A DNA stretch of 64,000 nucleotides, from assembly GCA_903932145.1 (NCBI GenBank), contig CAIZFE010000021.1, positions 1 to 64,000 on the forward strand, read 5' to 3'. Source of the DNA: an uncultured Rhodopila sp. Lineage in GTDB: Bacteria > Pseudomonadota > Alphaproteobacteria > Acetobacterales > Acetobacteraceae. Position 1 is the stretch's first letter. The number at the start of each line of letters is the position of its first letter. This document shows, one piece after another, positions 45,212 through 54,625 of the stretch. The notes under the pieces were generated by a model. The model searched no databases and had not been told where the DNA came from. It saw only the letters and a list, made by a program, of their open reading frames with translations. The translations under genes were made by a program, and so were the position numbers.

Positions 45212-46390
45212 ATGGCCAGCCTGCCGAACCGCTTGCCGGGACTGAACTTCGACCTGGGGGAGGGAGCGGACATGCTTCGCTCCACCGTTGAGGCATTTGC
45301 CGCGGACGAAATCGCGCCGCGCGCGGCGGCGATCGACCGTGACAACGAATTCCCGATGGACCTCTGGCCCAAAATGGGCGCGCTGGGAGTGTTGGGTGTC
45401 ACCGCATCGGAGGAATATGGCGGTGCCGGCATGGGATATCTGGAGCATGTCGTGGCGATGGAGGAAATCTCCCGAGCGTCCGCTTCGGTGGGATTGTCGT
45501 ACGGCGCGCATTCGAATCTGTGTGTCAATCAGCTTTCCCGCAACGGCTCGGCCGAGCAAAAGCAGCGGTATCTGCCGGGACTGATCGACGGCACGAAGGT
45601 CGGCGCTTTGGCGATGAGCGAGCCGGGGGCCGGGTCGGATGTCGTTGGCATGCGGACGCGGGCGGACAAGAAGGGCGACCGCTATGTGCTGAACGGCACC
45701 AAGATGTGGATCACCAACGGGCCGGATGCCGACGTCCTGGTGATCTATGCCAAGACCGATCCGGCGGCGGGTTCACGGGGTATCACCGCGTTCCTGGTGG
45801 AGAAAGGGTTTAAGGGTTTCTCCACCTCGCCCAAGCTGGACAAACTGGGTATGCGCGGCTCGAATACTTGCGAACTGGTGTTCCAGGATTGCGAGGTCCC
45901 GGAGGAGAATATCCTGTCCACCGTCGGCCGGGGCGTGAACGTGCTGATGAGCGGTCTCGACTATGAACGCGCCGTGTTGGCGGCCGGGCCGCTTGGGATC
46001 ATGCAGGCGTGCATGGATGCGGTGGTGCCGTACGTGCACGAGCGCAAACAATTCGGTCAGGCGATCGGCGAATTCCAGTTGATGCAGGGCAAGCTGGCCG
46101 ACATGTACACCACCATGAACGCCGCCAAGGCGTACGTTTATGCAGTGGCGAAGGCGTGCGATCGCGGCGAAACGACCCGCAAGGACGCAGCGGGTGCGAT
46201 CTTGTACGCGGCCGAAAAGGCGACCTGGATGGCACTGGAGGCGATCCAGACACTCGGTGGGAATGGTTACATCAACGATTATCCGACCGGGCGTTTGTTG
46301 CGAGATGCGAAGTTGTACGAGATCGGCGCGGGTACCAGTGAAATCCGCCGGATGCTGATCGGGCGCGAGTTGTTCGCGGAAACCGCGTAG
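45212..46390 (+). CDS. ivd: Isovaleryl-CoA dehydrogenase
   Basis: A 392-residue acyl-CoA dehydrogenase of leucine breakdown. The N-terminus ([20 protein letters not shown]) and [20 protein letters not shown] are typical of IVD. The catalytic base is Glu252 in [10 protein letters not shown], the position that distinguishes IVD from most other family members. [40 protein letters not shown] and [15 protein letters not shown] complete the flavoenzyme pattern. The ATG at 45212 follows GGGGA; earlier in-frame ATG at 45119 is less likely. The other leucine genes (mccB, mccA) lie 1 kb downstream. Confidence 0.95.
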   Translation: MASLPNRLPGLNFDLGEGADMLRSTVEAFAADEIAPRAAAIDRDNEFPMDLWPKMGALGVLGVTASEEYGGAGMGYLEHVVAMEEISRASASVGLSYGAHSNLCVNQLSRNGSAEQKQRYLPGLIDGTKVGALAMSEPGAGSDVVGMRTRADKKGDRYVLNGTKMWITNGPDADVLVIYAKTDPAAGSRGITAFLVEKGFKGFSTSPKLDKLGMRGSNTCELVFQDCEVPEENILSTVGRGVNVLMSGLDYERAVLAAGPLGIMQACMDAVVPYVHERKQFGQAIGEFQLMQGKLADMYTTMNAAKAYVYAVAKACDRGETTRKDAAGAILYAAEKATWMALEAIQTLGGNGYINDYPTGRLLRDAKLYEIGAGTSEIRRMLIGRELFAETA

Positions 46391-46654
46391 CGATCGGACA
46401 CATTTCCGTTTTGCCCGTGTTCCACCGGGCGGTCGGCCATTCGCCGCCAGGGCGTCATCCCGGGTGTCGCTGGCGCCTGGCCGAGGGTGAGACCGCATAC
46501 CGGCCGATAGGCTGGGTCCGCGCTGCCGGTTTTGTGTCGGGTAATGGCGCCCTGCGCATTTTTACTGGCGATGTTCACGATTGGTTAACCTTCTCCATGC
46601 ACGATGGTGACGCGGCGAAAGTCGCTTGACATTTTGTGCGACGGAGTAGTATGA
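46391..46654. other. Gap between ivd and toxin gene
   Basis: No gene is supported in these 264 bases. A promoter-like pair, TTGACA (46626-46631) and TATGAA (46650-46655), lies just before the toxin start. The TTGACA is enclosed in an imperfect palindrome GTCGC (46621-46625) / GCGAC (46638-46642) that could bind the antitoxin. Confidence 0.4.
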
Positions 46655-47047
46655 ATGCCCCTAAGAATTCTCATGAGCCGCGGCTTTGCCCGGACGGCTC
46701 GCAAGCTTGGATTGACCGACCGGGCGTTGTCCATCGCGGTGCGGGAGATCGAATCCGGTTTGGTCGATGCGCGTCTCGGCGGGTTCTTGCTGAAGAAGCG
46801 CATCGGTATCGACGGCAGGGGTAAGAGTGGTGGATTGCGATCTATTGTGGCGCATCGTCAGGCGGATCGCGTGGTGTTTCTTTACGTATTCGGCAAGAAC
46901 GAGCGCGACAATATCACCGAGCAAGAGAAGCTGGCATTGTCTGAACTCGGCGATGAATACATGCGTCTGACTGTTGATCGCCTGAACGGCTTGATCAGTG
47001 TGGGTACTTTATTGGAAGTAGTGTGTGATGACCAAATCCAGGGCTGA
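46655..47047 (+). CDS. RelE/HigB-like toxin (type II TA)
   Basis: A 130-residue toxin of the RelE/HigB superfamily branch with the patterns RGFARTARKLGLTDRAL, GLVDARLGGFLLKKRI, GKSGGLRSIVAHR and RVVFLYVFGKNERDNI. These match the PF06296-type (RelE-like) toxins that pair with NadS/HigA antitoxins. GGAG lies 8 bases before the ATG at 46655, but an in-frame ATG at 46673 gives a start more typical of the family. It overlaps the next gene by about 20 bases. It is longer at the C-terminus than usual. It sits between ivd and mccB, splitting the leucine genes. Confidence 0.88.
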   Translation: MPLRILMSRGFARTARKLGLTDRALSIAVREIESGLVDARLGGFLLKKRIGIDGRGKSGGLRSIVAHRQADRVVFLYVFGKNERDNITEQEKLALSELGDEYMRLTVDRLNGLISVGTLLEVVCDDQIQG

Positions 47048-47348
47048 CAGTTCCATCCTCGCTGCCGTGCATGAAGCGGCCACTGACCTGCACGGCGCCG
47101 GGGCCATCGACACCCTGACGATGCGGCGGTTCGACGTTCTCTGCCTGCCGCCCGTGCGTGCCTGCACCGCCGACGATGTGCGGCGTATCCGTCAGGACGC
47201 CAATGTCAGCCAGGCGGTGTTCGCGGCGGTGCTGAATGTCGGCAAGGCGACGGTCTGCGCGTGGGAGCAGGGCAGCAAGTCCCCGTCCGGCCCGGCGTTG
47301 AAGCTGTTGGACCTGGTGGAGCGAAAGGGTCTGGGCGCTTTGGCTTAG
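47028..47348 (+). CDS. HigA/NadS-like antitoxin, XRE HTH
   Basis: A 106-residue helix-turn-helix antitoxin. The C-terminal half has ADDVRRIRQDANVSQAVFAAVLNVGKATVCAWEQG, the XRE helix-turn-helix of NadS/HigA proteins, then SPSGPALKLLDLVERKG. The N-terminal half (ILAAVHEAATDLHGAG) is the usual helical part. It overlaps the toxin gene by 20 bases. The ATG at 47028 follows GGAAG, with GTG at 47025 as an alternative. It should neutralise the toxin and repress the pair's promoter. Confidence 0.9.
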   Translation: MTKSRADSSILAAVHEAATDLHGAGAIDTLTMRRFDVLCLPPVRACTADDVRRIRQDANVSQAVFAAVLNVGKATVCAWEQGSKSPSGPALKLLDLVERKGLGALA

Positions 47349-47422
47349 CCCATCGGCCGGCAGGTTTTGCCACAACGCCAATGCGGCTGTACACGTCCGG
47401 CACCGCAACCGGATAGGCACGC

Positions 47423-49009
47423 ATGCTTCGCTCGGACCTGAATACCAGATCGGATGAATTCGCGGCCAACGCCGCCGCGATGGGCGCCCTGGTCGCCGAC
47501 CTGCGCGCCCGCGTGGCCGAGGTCTCGCTTGGCGGCGGCGCCGTCGCCCGGGAACGCCACGTTGCGCGCGGCAAGCTGTTGCCGCGGGATCGCGTGGCGG
47601 CCCTGATCGACCCCGGGTCACCGTTTCTGGAGTTCTCCCAGTTGGCGGCCTTCGGTCTGTACGGAGGCGACGTCCCCGCCGCCGGGATCGTCACCGGCAT
47701 CGGCCGCGTGTCCGGCCGCGAGTGCGTGATCGTCGCCAACGACGCCACCGTCAAAGGCGGCACCTACTTCCCGATGACGGTGAAGAAGCATCTGCGGGCG
47801 CAGGAGATCGCGCGGCGGAACGGGTTGCCGTGCCTGTATCTGGTGGACTCTGGTGGTGCCTTCCTGCCGATGCAGGACGAGATTTTTCCGGATCGCGATC
47901 ATTTCGGCCGTATTTTCTTCAATCAGGCCAATATGTCGGCTGAGGGCATTCCTCAGATCGCCGTCGTCATGGGGTCCTGCACCGCCGGCGGCGCCTATGT
48001 CCCGGCGATGAGCGACGAGAGCATCATCGTTCGCAAGCAGGGCACGATCTTCCTGGCCGGCCCGCCGTTGGTGCAGGCGGCGACGGGGGAAATCGTCACG
48101 GCTGAGGATCTGGGGGGCGCCGATGTGCATGCGCGGACCTCGGGTGTGGTCGATCACTATGCGCGCAACGACCATCATGCGCTGTCAATTTGCCGCCGGA
48201 TCGTCGCCGGGCTGAACCGCGTCAAGCCGGTGCCGATGTTGATGCGACCGGTTGAACCGCCGCGATACGATCCGGCGGAACTGCATGGGGTGGTGCCTTT
48301 GGATTTGCGCGCCCCGTACGATGTGCGGGAGGTGATCGCCCGTATCGTCGATGGCAGCGTGTTCGATGAATTCAAAAAGCTTTACGGCACCACACTGGTA
48401 TGCGGTTTCGCCCATTTGTACGGCTACCGGATAGGCATCGTCGCCAATAACGGCATCCTGTTCTCGGAATCCTCGTTGAAAGGCGCACACTTCATCGAGT
48501 TGTGCAGTCAGCGGAACATTCCGTTGGTGTTCTTGCAGAATATCACCGGCTTCATGGTGGGTCGAAAATACGAATCCGGTGGCATCGCGAAGGATGGCGC
48601 CAAGCTGGTGACTGCCGTTTCCACGACCGCGGTTCCCAAGTTGACGCTGATCATCGGCGGCAGTTATGGCGCCGGAAACTACGGGATGTGCGGCCGCGCC
48701 TACGATCCCAGGTTTCTGTTCATGTGGCCGAACGCTCGCATCTCCGTCATGGGCGGCGAGCAGGCGGCTGGCGTGCTAACGACGGTGCGTGCCGGGTCGG
48801 CCGATTGGACGCCTGAACAAACGGAAGCCTTCAAAGCCCCAATTCGGGCGCAGTATGAAACCCAGGGCAATCCGTATTATGCGAGTGCCCGGCTGTGGGA
48901 TGACGGGGTCATCGATCCGGCCGACAGCCGCCGCGTGCTTGGCCTCGCCCTATCCGCCGCCTTGAACAAACCCTTGCAGGAGACACGTTTTGGCGTGTTC
49001 CGGATGTGA
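47423..49009 (+). CDS. mccB: Methylcrotonyl-CoA carboxylase, carboxyltransferase (beta) subunit
   Basis: A 528-residue biotin-dependent carboxyltransferase of leucine catabolism that carboxylates 3-methylcrotonyl-CoA. The family features are [23 protein letters not shown] near residue 50, the CoA-binding [54 protein letters not shown] and [20 protein letters not shown]. This pattern fits MccB and separates it from propionyl-CoA carboxylase. It overlaps mccA by 4 bases. A toxin-antitoxin pair separates it from ivd. No methylglutaconyl-CoA hydratase or HMG-CoA lyase gene follows. Confidence 0.95.
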   Translation: MLRSDLNTRSDEFAANAAAMGALVADLRARVAEVSLGGGAVARERHVARGKLLPRDRVAALIDPGSPFLEFSQLAAFGLYGGDVPAAGIVTGIGRVSGRECVIVANDATVKGGTYFPMTVKKHLRAQEIARRNGLPCLYLVDSGGAFLPMQDEIFPDRDHFGRIFFNQANMSAEGIPQIAVVMGSCTAGGAYVPAMSDESIIVRKQGTIFLAGPPLVQAATGEIVTAEDLGGADVHARTSGVVDHYARNDHHALSICRRIVAGLNRVKPVPMLMRPVEPPRYDPAELHGVVPLDLRAPYDVREVIARIVDGSVFDEFKKLYGTTLVCGFAHLYGYRIGIVANNGILFSESSLKGAHFIELCSQRNIPLVFLQNITGFMVGRKYESGGIAKDGAKLVTAVSTTAVPKLTLIIGGSYGAGNYGMCGRAYDPRFLFMWPNARISVMGGEQAAGVLTTVRAGSADWTPEQTEAFKAPIRAQYETQGNPYYASARLWDDGVIDPADSRRVLGLALSAALNKPLQETRFGVFRM

Positions 49010-50979
49010 CCGACATGTTCCGGACCCTACTGATCGCCAACCGAGGCGAAATCGCCTGCCGCATCGCCCGCACCGCCCGACGCATGGGTATCGAAACGGT
49101 CGCGGTTTACTCTGAGGCCGACGCAAGCGCGCTGCATGTGCAGGCGGCGGATCGGGCGTATCCGATCGGACCGTCGGCGGCGCGCGAGAGTTATTTGAAT
49201 ATTCCTCGGATTATTGAAACCGCCCGCGCGGCGGGTGCGGACGCGATCCATCCGGGCTATGGTTTTCTGTCCGAAAATCCCGCGTTTGCTGATGCCTGCG
49301 CGGCCGCGGGGATTGTGTTTGTCGGGCCGCCAGCTTCGGCAATGCGCGCCATGGGATCGAAATCAGCCGCCAAGGCGCTGATGGAGAAATCGGCGGTGCC
49401 GTTGCTGCCGGGTTATCACGGCGACCGGCAAGAGGCGGATTTCCTGGAAGAGCAGGCCGTACGGGTCGGCTTTCCGGTCGTAATCAAGGCTGTCTCCGGC
49501 GGCGGTGGACGGGGCATGCGGGTCGTGACGGCGGCAGCGGATTTCGCGTCGGCGTTGACGTCGGCCCGCCAGGAATCCGCCTCGGCGTTTGGCGACGACC
49601 GCGTGTTGATAGAGCGGTATCTGCAACGGCCACGCCACATCGAAGTGCAGGTGTTCGCCGATATGCAAGGCAATGCGGTGCATCTGTTCGAACGCGACTG
49701 CTCCGCCCAACGCCGCCACCAGAAAGTGCTGGAGGAAGCCCCCGCACCCGGCCTGTCCGCAACCCAGCGCGACGCCATGGGCGCCGCCGCCGTCGCGGCC
49801 GCGAAAGCCGTCGGCTACGTCGGGGCAGGGACGGTAGAATTCGTAGCCCAGGACGACGGATTTTTCTTCCTCGAAATGAACACCCGCCTACAGGTCGAAC
49901 ACCCCGTAACCGAAATGGTCACCGGCTTCGACCTGGTCGAATGGCAGTTGCGCGTGGCCTCCGGCGAACCTCTGCCTGTCACCCAATCCGCCATCACCCT
50001 GACCGGCCACGCTATCGAAGCCCGTATCTACGCCGAGGACCCAGCCAGGGATTTCGCTCCCTCCGTCGGCCGGTTGGCCCTGTTCCGTACGCCGCCAGAA
50101 ACCGAAGGCGTGCGCATCGACACCGGCTTCGCGACCGGCGATACGGTATCGATCCACTACGATGCCATGCTGGCGAAACTGATCTGCCACGGCCCGACCC
50201 GAGACGTGACGTTGCGCCGCATGTTCCAGGCCCTGTCAGACTGCACTGTCGCCGGCGTCGCCAGCAACCTGGATCTGCTGGGGCGTATCGTTTCGCATAG
50301 GGATTTCATCGCCGGTGGCATCGACACCGGTTTCATCGCCCGCGAAGGCGCGACGCTGCTGGCGCCTCAGGCCATCCCCTCCGCCGAGATCCTGGCGATC
50401 GCCGCCCTCGCGGTCCTGACGGCGGAGACGCACGTCAGTAATGATCCCTGGGATGCGCGTGACCTGTGGTGGCTAAACACCAAACTGGTCCGCGTGCTAG
50501 GCTTCACTGACGGGGAAACAGCCCACCCGGTCACAGTCAGCCGCGAGACAGACGCGTGGCGCATCGGCGACATCCTGGGGAAAGCCGAACACCTGCCGGA
50601 CGGCCGCCTGCGCGTATCGCTGGACGGCGTCCGGCGGACAGTCTCGGTCGCCATAGACCACCACAACGTGACGCTAAGAGATAGTGGTCTGACGTGGCGG
50701 CTAACCCTGCCGGACCCCCTGGCCTCCGCCGAGGAAGAAGAGGACGCCGGCGACCGCCTGATCGCGCCGATCCCCGGCTTGGTGACGCAGGTTATGGCGG
50801 CACCGGGAGACCACGTCACACGCGGACAGGTCCTTGTGGTGCTGGAGGCGATGAAGACCGTCTTTCGCCTGGCCGCCCCGGCCGACACTGTCGTCGCGTC
50901 AGTATCCTGCGCCGCGGGAGAGATGGTGCAAGAGGGCCAGGTGCTGGTGGGGTTCCAGGAAGCCCTCGCGGTCATTTAA
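49006..50979 (+). CDS. mccA: Methylcrotonyl-CoA carboxylase, biotin-carrying (alpha) subunit
   Basis: A 657-residue protein with a biotin carboxylase domain ([23 protein letters not shown]-grasp loop [10 protein letters not shown] near residue 165; [20 protein letters not shown]) at 1-450, a linker domain, and a C-terminal biotinyl domain with VLEAMKT, where Lys618 carries biotin (the usual EAMKM is EAMKT here). It starts with GTG overlapping the mccB stop. With MccB it forms the carboxylase of the leucine pathway. Confidence 0.95.
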   Translation: MTDMFRTLLIANRGEIACRIARTARRMGIETVAVYSEADASALHVQAADRAYPIGPSAARESYLNIPRIIETARAAGADAIHPGYGFLSENPAFADACAAAGIVFVGPPASAMRAMGSKSAAKALMEKSAVPLLPGYHGDRQEADFLEEQAVRVGFPVVIKAVSGGGGRGMRVVTAAADFASALTSARQESASAFGDDRVLIERYLQRPRHIEVQVFADMQGNAVHLFERDCSAQRRHQKVLEEAPAPGLSATQRDAMGAAAVAAAKAVGYVGAGTVEFVAQDDGFFFLEMNTRLQVEHPVTEMVTGFDLVEWQLRVASGEPLPVTQSAITLTGHAIEARIYAEDPARDFAPSVGRLALFRTPPETEGVRIDTGFATGDTVSIHYDAMLAKLICHGPTRDVTLRRMFQALSDCTVAGVASNLDLLGRIVSHRDFIAGGIDTGFIAREGATLLAPQAIPSAEILAIAALAVLTAETHVSNDPWDARDLWWLNTKLVRVLGFTDGETAHPVTVSRETDAWRIGDILGKAEHLPDGRLRVSLDGVRRTVSVAIDHHNVTLRDSGLTWRLTLPDPLASAEEEEDAGDRLIAPIPGLVTQVMAAPGDHVTRGQVLVVLEAMKTVFRLAAPADTVVASVSCAAGEMVQEGQVLVGFQEALAVI

Positions 50980-51064
50980 AGCGCGGCCAATCCGGGTTAA
51001 CGATAATGTTTGGCGGCCCTGTCCTGTAGCTGTGACTACAGTCTGGAATATTGGGGGATTCCAG

Positions 51065-51574
51065 ATGAATGGTGTCACAAAACTGGGCGCAATGGCGCTT
51101 CTGGCCGCAACGACCATCCAGCTCGCGCTTGCCGACGAAATGCCGTCGCGCAAGCCGGGCCTGTGGCAAGTCGTCATGGACCGACCGGGAAAAAATATGC
51201 CGCAACATGAGATCAAAAGCTGCATCGATGCCAATACCGATGCCGAAATGTTCAAGATGGGTATGGCAACCGCACAAGGCATGTGCTCCCGTCTGGAAAG
51301 CCACCGGGACGGTGATGTCTTCACAACAGGCGCCGTCTGCAAAATGAACGAAACCCAAATGACCACGCACTCGGTGAGTCACTTCACCGGCGACACCGCT
51401 TATCACACCGATATCAACACCAGGTTCGATCCACCGATGATGGGGAAAGCTGAATCGGTCATGACTCAGGACGCAAAATGGATGGGTCCCTGTCCGTCGG
51501 ACATGCAGCCCGGAGACATCGTGATGGGCAACGGCATGAAGATGAATTTGAAGTCGATGGCGGCCGAAAAGTAG
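51065..51574 (+). CDS. DUF3617-family exported protein
   Basis: A 169-residue protein with a signal peptide (VTKLGAMALLAATTIQLALA, cleavage near residue 23) and a mature part beginning PSRKPGLWQVVMD, typical of DUF3617. It has four cysteines in the mature part (CID, CSR, CKM, CPS) that could form disulfides, and many Met residues in the C-terminal half. The function is unknown; the location is periplasmic. GGGGGA lies 6 bases before the ATG at 51065. It sits alone after mccA. Confidence 0.85.
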   Translation: MNGVTKLGAMALLAATTIQLALADEMPSRKPGLWQVVMDRPGKNMPQHEIKSCIDANTDAEMFKMGMATAQGMCSRLESHRDGDVFTTGAVCKMNETQMTTHSVSHFTGDTAYHTDINTRFDPPMMGKAESVMTQDAKWMGPCPSDMQPGDIVMGNGMKMNLKSMAAEK

Positions 51575-51625
51575 GATCGTCGTCCTGCAACCGCGTCGAT
51601 CCCCGAAAGCCTCACGCCTATTGCG

Positions 51626-51959
51626 TCAGGGCGCCAATGCCGGGCGAATATGCTGCCGCAAACGCTCGCGAACCGCCTCACGGTCTAATTCGGACAGGCG
51701 CCCGATCGTGACGACGAGCCGCCGCGATCTTGGCGGTCCGAACGATACTTGGCCGTGACAACCCGGCTATGGCCAGATCGGTGATTGCAACGTCGTCCGG
51801 CCACGATGCATGCCGGGCAGATGTGATCATGAGGACCCAAACGATGCCAAAGGCGCCGGTTGCTGCCGGTGAGGCGACTACCAGGGCCGGTCGGGCACCG
51901 GATGCATCGCTGTCAGCGTGAGGAAAGTTGAAGCGAACAATGTCCCAGTTATTTGCCAC
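51626..51959 (-). pseudogene. Frameshifted MazF/PemK-like toxin
   Basis: The frame from the ATG at 51959 reads DIVRFNFPHADSDASGARPALVVASP and continues like a MazF/PemK endoribonuclease as far as RPSIVRTAKIAA. It then loses the family pattern and stops at 51678. The expected C-terminus (LVVTIGRLSELDREAVRERL) is intact in the next frame, ending at a TGA at 51626-51628. One extra base near 51717-51725 explains the break. It lies 11 bases downstream of an AbrB-type antitoxin gene, the normal arrangement. Unless the read has a sequencing error, the toxin is inactive. Confidence 0.8.
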
Positions 51960-51970
51960 GCTGGCCTGAC

Positions 51971-52204
51971 CTACAAATTTTCAAAACCTTCATTATCCTC
52001 GGGCGACGACCATTCCCAAAAGGTGGAGAATGGATTCTCCCAGGGGTCAATCTTTTGGGTCGGCCGAACGGGCGCTTTTGTCAGGATGACCCGGCCATTC
52101 TCGATCACATAGGCAATCTCATCGCCTGCCGAAACGCCCAACGCGGAGCGTACCGACTGCGGGATGGTGGTTTGGGCCTTGCTGGTCAGTTTGCTGATGA
52201 TCAT
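51971..52204 (-). CDS. AbrB/MazE-like antitoxin
   Basis: A 77-residue swapped-hairpin AbrB-type DNA-binding protein. LTSKAQTTIPQSVRSALGVSAGDEIAYVIENGRVIL is the AbrB domain (residues 5-40), followed by an acidic C-terminal tail (WEWSSPEDNEGFENL) of the kind that binds MazF-like toxins. AGAGGT lies 8 bases before the ATG. A palindrome 30 bases upstream is a probable operator. Its toxin partner directly downstream is frameshifted. Confidence 0.9.
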   Translation of the reverse strand: MIISKLTSKAQTTIPQSVRSALGVSAGDEIAYVIENGRVILTKAPVRPTQKIDPWENPFSTFWEWSSPEDNEGFENL

Positions 52205-52233
52205 GAGGCGATACCTCTGCTCGTGGCATCAAT

Positions 52234-52250
52234 GTAAGGGTGATCCTTAC
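52234..52250. promoter_or_regulatory. Palindrome upstream of the AbrB-type antitoxin
   Basis: GTAAGG (52234-52239) and CCTTAC (52245-52250) are perfect reverse complements, with an outer CGTGG (52222-52226) / CCACG (52250-52254) pair. It lies 30 bases upstream of the antitoxin start and is a fitting place for autoregulation. Confidence 0.4.
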
Positions 52251-52350
52251 CACGATCAACGCCCCTTTTCGGACACCATCCATCCCCATCGGTTGCGTCA
52301 TTCGCCACCTCCTGTATGGAGTCCCTGTAACAGCATCAGGAGGAGGAAGC

Positions 52351-53415
52351 GTGCCAACCGAAACCGGCCTGCGGTCCGCCGCCGAGAGTGTCCCGTTGGA
52401 CTGGGAGGCGGTCCGCACCTATCTCGCGGCCAACGGCCATCGGCTGGACGCCGACCCACCGCCGCGCCAGTTCGCCGGTGGCCTGGCGAACCTGAACTAT
52501 TTGATCTATCTCGACGGCAAGCCGGCCGTTCTGCGCCGTCCGCCGATGGGGGAATTGCCCGCCGGCGCGTACGACATGGCGCGCGAATTCCGGATTCTGT
52601 CGCGATTGCCGGACGCCCTGCCGTTCATCGCTCGCGGGCTGCATTTGTGCGACGAGCCGTCGATCATCGGTCAGCGTTTCCAGATCATCGAATACCGCGC
52701 CGGTCTGGTCATCCGTGAACATTTGCCGCCAGAACTGGCGCACCGGCCGGAGATCGGTGCCCGCCTGTCACAGGTGCTGCTGGAGACCATCGCCGCCATC
52801 CACGCCGTCGATACCAAAGCGGTCGGGCTGGACGACCTCGGCCGCCCGGAGGGCTTCCTGGTCCGAGGCGTCTCCGGCTGGCGCAAGCGCGGGCTGGCGG
52901 CGAAGGAAGACGGCACCGACGCCCTGCACCACGACGTCGGCACCTGGCTGGAACGCAACATCGTGCCCGAGGGCAAGCCCGCCCTGCTGCACAACGACTT
53001 CAAGCTGAACAACATCATCCTCAATCCGGACGATTTTTCGCCCCGCGCGGTGGTGGATTGGGACCAGGGCACGCGCGGCGATCCGCTGTTCGATTTCGCC
53101 ACGCTGATAACGTACTGGATCCACGCCGACGACCCGCCCGCCATGCACGACATGGAACAGATGCCCGCCGTCGAGGCCTGCCTGTGCTCCCGCCAGGAAG
53201 CCGTGGCGGAATATTCCCGGATCTCCGGCCGCGATATGTCCAACTTCCTGTTTCACCGGGTGCTGGCGATGTACAAATTGTCGGTGATCTTCCTGCAACT
53301 CGGTTTGCGCTATCGCATGGGCGCGACGCAGGAGCCTCGCTACGCTCCGCTGACTGGTATCGGCACCGGCATTCTGGAATTCACTCACGAAATCGCCCAA
53401 GGGCGCGCTTTCTAA
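52351..53415 (+). CDS. Phosphotransferase (APH-like), ACAD10/LvaA-like kinase
   Basis: A 354-residue aminoglycoside-phosphotransferase-fold kinase. The N-lobe has QFAGGLANLNYLIYLDGKPAVLRRPP, the catalytic loop is LLHNDFKLNNIIL (HxDxxxxN), and the metal Asp lies in VVDWDQGTRGDP. This is the subfamily found as the N-terminal domain of ACAD10/11 and as LvaA, which phosphorylates the 4-hydroxyl of 4-hydroxyacyl-CoA. AGGAGG at 52338-52343 precedes the GTG start; the frame continues upstream to 52240 but without a ribosome-binding site. An acyl-CoA dehydrogenase and an SDR follow on the same strand, supporting the 4-hydroxyacid role. Confidence 0.9.
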   Translation: MPTETGLRSAAESVPLDWEAVRTYLAANGHRLDADPPPRQFAGGLANLNYLIYLDGKPAVLRRPPMGELPAGAYDMAREFRILSRLPDALPFIARGLHLCDEPSIIGQRFQIIEYRAGLVIREHLPPELAHRPEIGARLSQVLLETIAAIHAVDTKAVGLDDLGRPEGFLVRGVSGWRKRGLAAKEDGTDALHHDVGTWLERNIVPEGKPALLHNDFKLNNIILNPDDFSPRAVVDWDQGTRGDPLFDFATLITYWIHADDPPAMHDMEQMPAVEACLCSRQEAVAEYSRISGRDMSNFLFHRVLAMYKLSVIFLQLGLRYRMGATQEPRYAPLTGIGTGILEFTHEIAQGRAF

Positions 53416-53455
53416 TCCGGGGACTACCCGGTCATCTCTATCCGAGGAACGCCGC

Positions 53456-54625
53456 ATGGACTTCTCCCTGTCTCCCGAACTGCAAGAGTTGCAGCAGCGG
53501 ACACGCGCTTTCATCCGTGACAAGATCATCCCGATGGAAGGCGACCGCCGCCAGACCAGCCATGGCCCGACGGAAGAACTGCGGCGCGAACTGGTCGCAT
53601 TGGCCGCCGCCGAGGGGCTGGTCGCGCCGCATGTCGGGGTGGAATACGGCGGCATGGGCCTGTCGCATGTCGGCAAGGCGGTAGTGTTCGAGGAAGCCGG
53701 TTATTCGTTACTCGGTCCCGTCGCGATGCATATTTTCGCCCCCGACGAGGGCAATATGCACCTGCTTGAAGCCGTGGCGTCGCAAGAACAGAAAGACCGC
53801 TGGTTGCGTCCGCTGGCGGCGGGCAGGACGCGGTCCTGCTTCTGCATGACGGAACCCGCCCCCGGCGCCGGTTCGGACCCGGCCGCGATGCTGACGACGG
53901 CAGTGAAAGATGGCAACCACTACGTCATCAACGGCGACAAATGGTTCATCACCGGCGCCGAGGGCGCCGCCTTCGCCATCATCATGGCCAAGGGGGAGGA
54001 CGGTCACGCAACGATGTTCCTCGCCGACATGGACACGCCGGGTATCGAGATCGTCCGGGCAATGGACAGTTTGGACAGCGCCTTCGCCGGCGGCCACGCG
54101 GTGATGCGTTTCACCAACGTCCGCGTGCCCGCCAGCGATATTTTGGGCGAGCCTGGGAAAGGCTTTCGTTACGCCCAGGTCCGGTTAGCTCCTGCTCGGT
54201 TGACACACTGCATGCGGTGGCTGGGTGCCGCCCGTCGAGCGCATCAGATTGCCACGGATTATGCGCTGAAGCGCGAAGTGTTCGGCCAAAAATTGATCGG
54301 GCACGAGGGCGTTGGCTTCATGCTGGCCGACAACGAAATGGATATCCGGATGAGCCGGCTGTCGATTTTGCACACTGCCTGGCTGCTGGATCAAGGCGAA
54401 CGCGGCGGCACCGAATCGTCGATGTCGAAAGTGTTCGTGTCGGAGGCGGTCTGGCGCGTGGTCGATCGTTGCGTCCAGGTGCTGGGTGGCCAGGGCGTCA
54501 CCGGCGAAACTTTGGTTGCCCGCATCTTCAACGAAGTTCGCGGTTTCCGCATCTACGACGGCCCGTCCGAAGTGCATCGCTGGAGCCTGGCGCAACGCAT
54601 TGCCCGCAACGGAGCCAACTGGTGA
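53456..54625 (+). CDS. Acyl-CoA dehydrogenase, ACAD10/11-like (LvaC-like)
   Basis: A 389-residue flavoprotein of the ACAD10/11 branch. FAPDEGNMHLLEAVASQEQKD near residue 100, RSCFCMTEPAPGAGSDP, RLTHCMRWLGAARRA and IYDGPSEVHRWSLAQRIAR are hallmarks of this branch. The usual catalytic Glu in the YEGT motif is Asp368 (YDGP), as I recall for ACAD10/11. In the mammalian and Lva systems such proteins eliminate phosphate from a 4-phosphoacyl-CoA to make an enoyl-CoA. The kinase lies 40 bases upstream and the SDR start overlaps its stop. Confidence 0.92.
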   Translation: MDFSLSPELQELQQRTRAFIRDKIIPMEGDRRQTSHGPTEELRRELVALAAAEGLVAPHVGVEYGGMGLSHVGKAVVFEEAGYSLLGPVAMHIFAPDEGNMHLLEAVASQEQKDRWLRPLAAGRTRSCFCMTEPAPGAGSDPAAMLTTAVKDGNHYVINGDKWFITGAEGAAFAIIMAKGEDGHATMFLADMDTPGIEIVRAMDSLDSAFAGGHAVMRFTNVRVPASDILGEPGKGFRYAQVRLAPARLTHCMRWLGAARRAHQIATDYALKREVFGQKLIGHEGVGFMLADNEMDIRMSRLSILHTAWLLDQGERGGTESSMSKVFVSEAVWRVVDRCVQVLGGQGVTGETLVARIFNEVRGFRIYDGPSEVHRWSLAQRIARNGANW

